A DNA stretch of 9,005 nt from CAYYMD01 sp964480425 (lineage in GTDB: Bacteria; Planctomycetota; Phycisphaerae; SM23-33). Shown piece after piece: positions 6,741 to 9,005 of this stretch (its first letter is position 1; every line of letters starts with the position of its first letter). The stretch spans positions 1 to 9,005 of the forward strand of contig CAYZPY010000105.1 in the NCBI GenBank assembly GCA_964480425.1. The letters are read 5' to 3'. The translations under genes were made by a program, and so were the position numbers. The notes below the pieces were generated by a model. The model ran no database searches. It had not been told where the DNA came from and saw nothing but the letters and a program-made list of their open reading frames with translations.

Positions 6741-6748
6741 TCTCCTTT
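6741..6748 (-). promoter_or_regulatory. Shine-Dalgarno site for carB
   Basis: Read on the minus strand, AAAGGAGA lies 10 bp before the ATG at 6730. It confirms this start, which also gives the canonical CarB N-terminus MPRRDDIHKVMIIGSGP. Confidence 0.8.
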
Positions 6749-6766
6749 GCTGTTGACCGGCCGGAG

Positions 6767-6795
6767 ATTCTACACGCTATCGGTCCGTCGTTTAA
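6767..6795 (-). promoter_or_regulatory. Candidate sigma-70-type promoter for carB
   Basis: On the minus strand, TTAAAC (6790-6795) and TAGAAT (6767-6772) are separated by 17 bp. The -10 matches the consensus at 5 of 6 positions; the -35 matches only 3 of 6. The site lies in the 128-bp gap between comF and carB, 36 bp upstream of the carB start codon. It suggests that carB can be transcribed independently of the upstream genes. This rests on pattern matching only. Confidence 0.35.
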
Positions 6796-6858
6796 GTGCC
6801 AATTTCCGCCCGCCCTGCGGCGCCGGAGAGTTTCGGCGTAGTGGCGTACGCAACGGGC

Positions 6859-7650
6859 TTAGGTGGCGTGTGTTTGTAAGTGCCGGGTATAAGCCCGGGG
6901 CGGCTCGGCCTTGGCGACCACGCCCAGGTGAACGCTCGATGCCCCGGCGGACAGCAGCGTCCGGGCGGCTTCGTTTGCCGTGGCGCCGGTTGTGGTCACG
7001 TCGTCGATGAGCAGAACCCTGGCGCCCCGGACCGCACGTGCGGAGCTGACCTCAAATGCGCCCTTGACGTTTTCGATGCGCCGCGTGCGGGGCAGGTTCA
7101 CCTGCGGGGGCGTATTGCGCACCCGCCGAAGTTCGTTGTGGACCGGCAGACCCAGGCGGTGCCCCGCGAAGCGCGCCAGCACGGCGGCGTGGTTGTACCC
7201 CCGCGCCACTCGCCGCCGCCAGTACATTGGCACCGGAACGGCCACGTCAAAATCGACATCTGCACACCGCATCATCACGGCGTCCGCGAGCATGTCGCCC
7301 AATCGCCGCGCCATGGCGTCGCGGTTGTGGTATTTCAACCTCTGGACAAGCCGGCGCAGCGGCGGCGCGTAAGGGCCCAGGCGAACCGCCTGCGCGAAAC
7401 GGGGTAACAGATGCCCGCACGCCCGGCAGCCGTCTTCCCTGGGGGGGATGTTAGGCCCCAGCGTCGTTCCGCATCGCGGGCAATAGGCAAGCCCCACGAG
7501 GTTCAACAGGCGCAAGTTGCACTGGTCGCACAGTCCCGCCGCCGCCGGCGCGTGGCGCCCGCAAGCCATACAGATTCCCGGAAGCACAAGGTCCCACACG
7601 CCCGAAAAAACCATCCGCAGGGCGCCGATTGTCCTGCCCGCCACGCTCAT
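6859..7650 (-). CDS. comF: ComF family protein (double zinc finger plus phosphoribosyltransferase-like domain)
   Basis: ComF proteins are linked to DNA uptake in naturally competent bacteria, where ComFC/ComF works with single-strand DNA handling and recombination factors; many non-competent species also carry one and its exact reaction is not settled. The 263-aa protein has four CxxC pairs at C27/C30, C41/C44, C57/C60 and C75/C78, expected to bind zinc. A type I phosphoribosyltransferase fold follows: MYWRRRVARGYNHAAVLA (142-159), the basic ComF box, and the PRPP-binding loop VLLIDDVTTTGAT (212-224). RTRRIENVKGAFEV (188-201) is also typical. The start ATG at 7650 overlaps the stop of the upstream HEAT-repeat gene (ATGA), and a G-rich stretch precedes it, so translation is probably coupled. 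No other competence genes are visible, so a role in uptake here is an inference from family only. Confidence 0.92.
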   Translation of the reverse strand: MSVAGRTIGALRMVFSGVWDLVLPGICMACGRHAPAAAGLCDQCNLRLLNLVGLAYCPRCGTTLGPNIPPREDGCRACGHLLPRFAQAVRLGPYAPPLRRLVQRLKYHNRDAMARRLGDMLADAVMMRCADVDFDVAVPVPMYWRRRVARGYNHAAVLARFAGHRLGLPVHNELRRVRNTPPQVNLPRTRRIENVKGAFEVSSARAVRGARVLLIDDVTTTGATANEAARTLLSAGASSVHLGVVAKAEPPRAYTRHLQTHAT

Positions 7651-9005
7651 TGCCGCCCCCCTGGCGCGGCGTCGGCTGCTTGGGGGACGAGTGGCTCGTA
7701 GATCCGGTCGTAGTGGATGGCGAAATAGTTCCGCATGATGATAATCTGCCTGCGCCGCAGGCCGCGACCGCCAGTGACGTCAAGGCGATACAGACGCGGC
7801 GCTGTGGCGGACAGAACTTCGCCCAGTTGCCTGGAGACGATAAGTTCCGCCGCCCAAAGTGGCGGGATGTTGTTGTTCCACAGCATCCATTTGAACACGT
7901 CTTTGTCGCCGGCGATGCAAAGGGCCGTAATGGCGGTCCGCTCGGGAAAGCCGCCTTCGTAAAGTAGTTTGCGAACCTCCGGTAGATACTCTCGCCGCCC
8001 CAGTATCAGCAGCGCCGCCTTGTACGTTCCTGCCACGATGGGGTTGTCTTCGCCGCCGAAGTATCTTCCCCCCACCAGGCGTGAGGTGATTCTTTCGACG
8101 GCCTGTCGGCGTTTTTGGGGGGTTTTTGCCGCGTGGGCCAGCAGCAATGCCCCGGCTGCGCGCGCGTAATCGTTCCAGACGCGTTGTTCGGGCGGGGCGT
8201 CGGAAGGCGGAAGCATCTTGAGACCCAGTTCGAATGCACCCTCGGCAGCATGCCCGATGTGCCAGGCGATGTACGTGCCCGGGAGGGTTACGTCCCTGCT
8301 TGCGGTCGCCTTAACGAGTTCGTCGCGGTCGTCCGCGCCCAGCCGCCAGGCAGCAACCGCCGCCGCCGCCGAGCCCAGGGGGGTGGTCAATACTTCACGG
8401 CGGTTGCCTTGGGACGGCGAGGTTGCCCGTCGGGTTTGCGACCAAACTGCATAGTGCACGGCCCGGCGGAGCGCCTCGATGCACTTGTCCACCGAAGGCG
8501 CGCCGCTGCCGGGCGGCTGGGGTATTCGACACTGCCTGCCCAGCGCCGGCGCGGCGTGCGTCATCGTCCATTCCGTGTGGGGATGCCACAGTTGCGTGCA
8601 GATGTCGTAGAGTTCCCTGCGGACGGGAAGGTTGAGCTGCTCGGCGGCGCCGATGGCGGAGACTATCTGCGCCTGGGTCAGGCCGGACTCCTCGCCGACG
8701 GCGTCGCGCAGGACCCTGCGGACGTGAGGCGCCGCGTCGTGGATTTTCAATCGCCCGGCCGCCGTCAGCGCCATCGCAGAGGCCCGCCCTTTGCCGGCGG
8801 TTTGTCGGCGGATGAAATCCATTACGCCCCGGCGGGCGCGCCGGCGCGCCTCCCCGTTGTCCATTTCCCCAAGCACCGCAAGAAGATGCTGTCGGGAGTC
8901 GAGGTTCCGGGCCTCTGCAAGAAGGGGGGGTATGACGTCGGCGGCCTTGGTGCGATCCAACCGGCTGAGCGCATAGCAGCAGGAGGTTTTCACTTCCATT
9001 GACTC
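7647..9005 (-). CDS. HEAT-repeat-like alpha-helical protein (5' end outside window)
   Basis: I do not recognise a specific function. The visible 452 residues are rich in alanine, leucine and arginine and contain alpha-helical repeat wording such as EVKTSCCYALSRLD followed by AADVIPPLLAEA, ASAMALTAAGRLKIHDAAPHVRRVL, and AGTYKAALLILGRREYLPEVRKLL, consistent with HEAT or PBS-lyase-like repeats, which usually act as protein-binding scaffolds. No clear signal peptide, membrane helix or catalytic motif is visible. The first Met (8997-8999) is probably internal: the frame remains open through the edge (Glu-Ser before it) and MEVKTSCCYAL already reads as the middle of a repeat. The tail ends QAADAAPGGRQ and is likely disordered. 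The stop overlaps the comF start by ATGA, indicating an operon with comF. Confidence 0.7.
   Translation of the reverse strand, partial: ESMEVKTSCCYALSRLDRTKAADVIPPLLAEARNLDSRQHLLAVLGEMDNGEARRRARRGVMDFIRRQTAGKGRASAMALTAAGRLKIHDAAPHVRRVLRDAVGEESGLTQAQIVSAIGAAEQLNLPVRRELYDICTQLWHPHTEWTMTHAAPALGRQCRIPQPPGSGAPSVDKCIEALRRAVHYAVWSQTRRATSPSQGNRREVLTTPLGSAAAAVAAWRLGADDRDELVKATASRDVTLPGTYIAWHIGHAAEGAFELGLKMLPPSDAPPEQRVWNDYARAAGALLLAHAAKTPQKRRQAVERITSRLVGGRYFGGEDNPIVAGTYKAALLILGRREYLPEVRKLLYEGGFPERTAITALCIAGDKDVFKWMLWNNNIPPLWAAELIVSRQLGEVLSATAPRLYRLDVTGGRGLRRRQIIIMRNYFAIHYDRIYEPLVPQAADAAPGGRQ

Noticed and set aside
6758..6830. Palindromes CCGGCCGG (6758-6765) and CGGCGCCG (about 6819-6826) as a comF terminator
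   Set aside because: Short palindromes with no loop and no T-tract on the minus strand; expected by chance in GC-rich DNA.
8924..8931. Run of seven G as a possible frameshift site in the HEAT-repeat gene
   Set aside because: The frame stays open on both sides with continuous repeat-like protein sequence, so no shift is needed.
8115..9002. 295-codon plus-strand reading frame opposite the HEAT-repeat gene
   Set aside because: Rich in Gly, Arg and Pro with no domain wording. The minus-strand frame is longer, has alpha-helical repeats and is coupled to comF by ATGA.

Overview
The window is a GC-rich bacterial housekeeping stretch with no sign of phage, transposase or CRISPR. The proteins (RimO, PgsA, PgpA, UppP, CarB, ComF and a HEAT-repeat protein) and the wording of their conserved blocks suggest a Gram-negative-type bacterium. 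My best guess is Planctomycetota or a related environmental lineage, possibly a metagenome-assembled genome. That placement is an inference from memory of protein style and has not been checked by a search.

The left half (1-3414) is on the plus strand. It holds the 3' part of rimO (ribosomal protein S12 methylthiotransferase), then pgsA, pgpA and uppP. PgsA makes phosphatidylglycerophosphate, PgpA dephosphorylates it to phosphatidylglycerol, and UppP recycles the undecaprenyl carrier lipid. pgpA and uppP overlap by an ATGA, so they are probably translationally coupled. The right half (3506-9005) is on the minus strand and reads from right to left: a 5'-truncated HEAT-repeat protein, comF (overlapping it by ATGA) and carB (large subunit of carbamoyl phosphate synthase). 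The carB gene has a good Shine-Dalgarno site and a plausible promoter of its own. uppP and carB converge on a 91-bp gap.

Two things stand out. First, rimO has an in-frame TAA at 912-914 in the middle of its TRAM domain. The same frame continues for 53 more recognisable codons to a normal TGA at 1074-1076, so one base substitution, a sequencing error or readthrough would explain it. Second, three gene boundaries carry AT-rich inverted or tandem repeat elements (about 1037-1104, 1759-1906 and 3409-3525). Each begins inside the 3' end of a gene, and the repeat sequence supplies the stop codon of rimO, pgsA, uppP and carB. Two of the three share an 18-bp identical sequence in opposite orientation built on the 8-bp unit CYGATTAA. 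They look like small dispersed intergenic repeats lodged at gene ends, possibly acting as mRNA 3'-end structures.

No stretch over 300 bases lacks a gene. The three sizeable gaps (1778-1933, 3415-3505 and 6731-6858) hold repeat elements in the first two and a candidate promoter plus ribosome binding site in the third.
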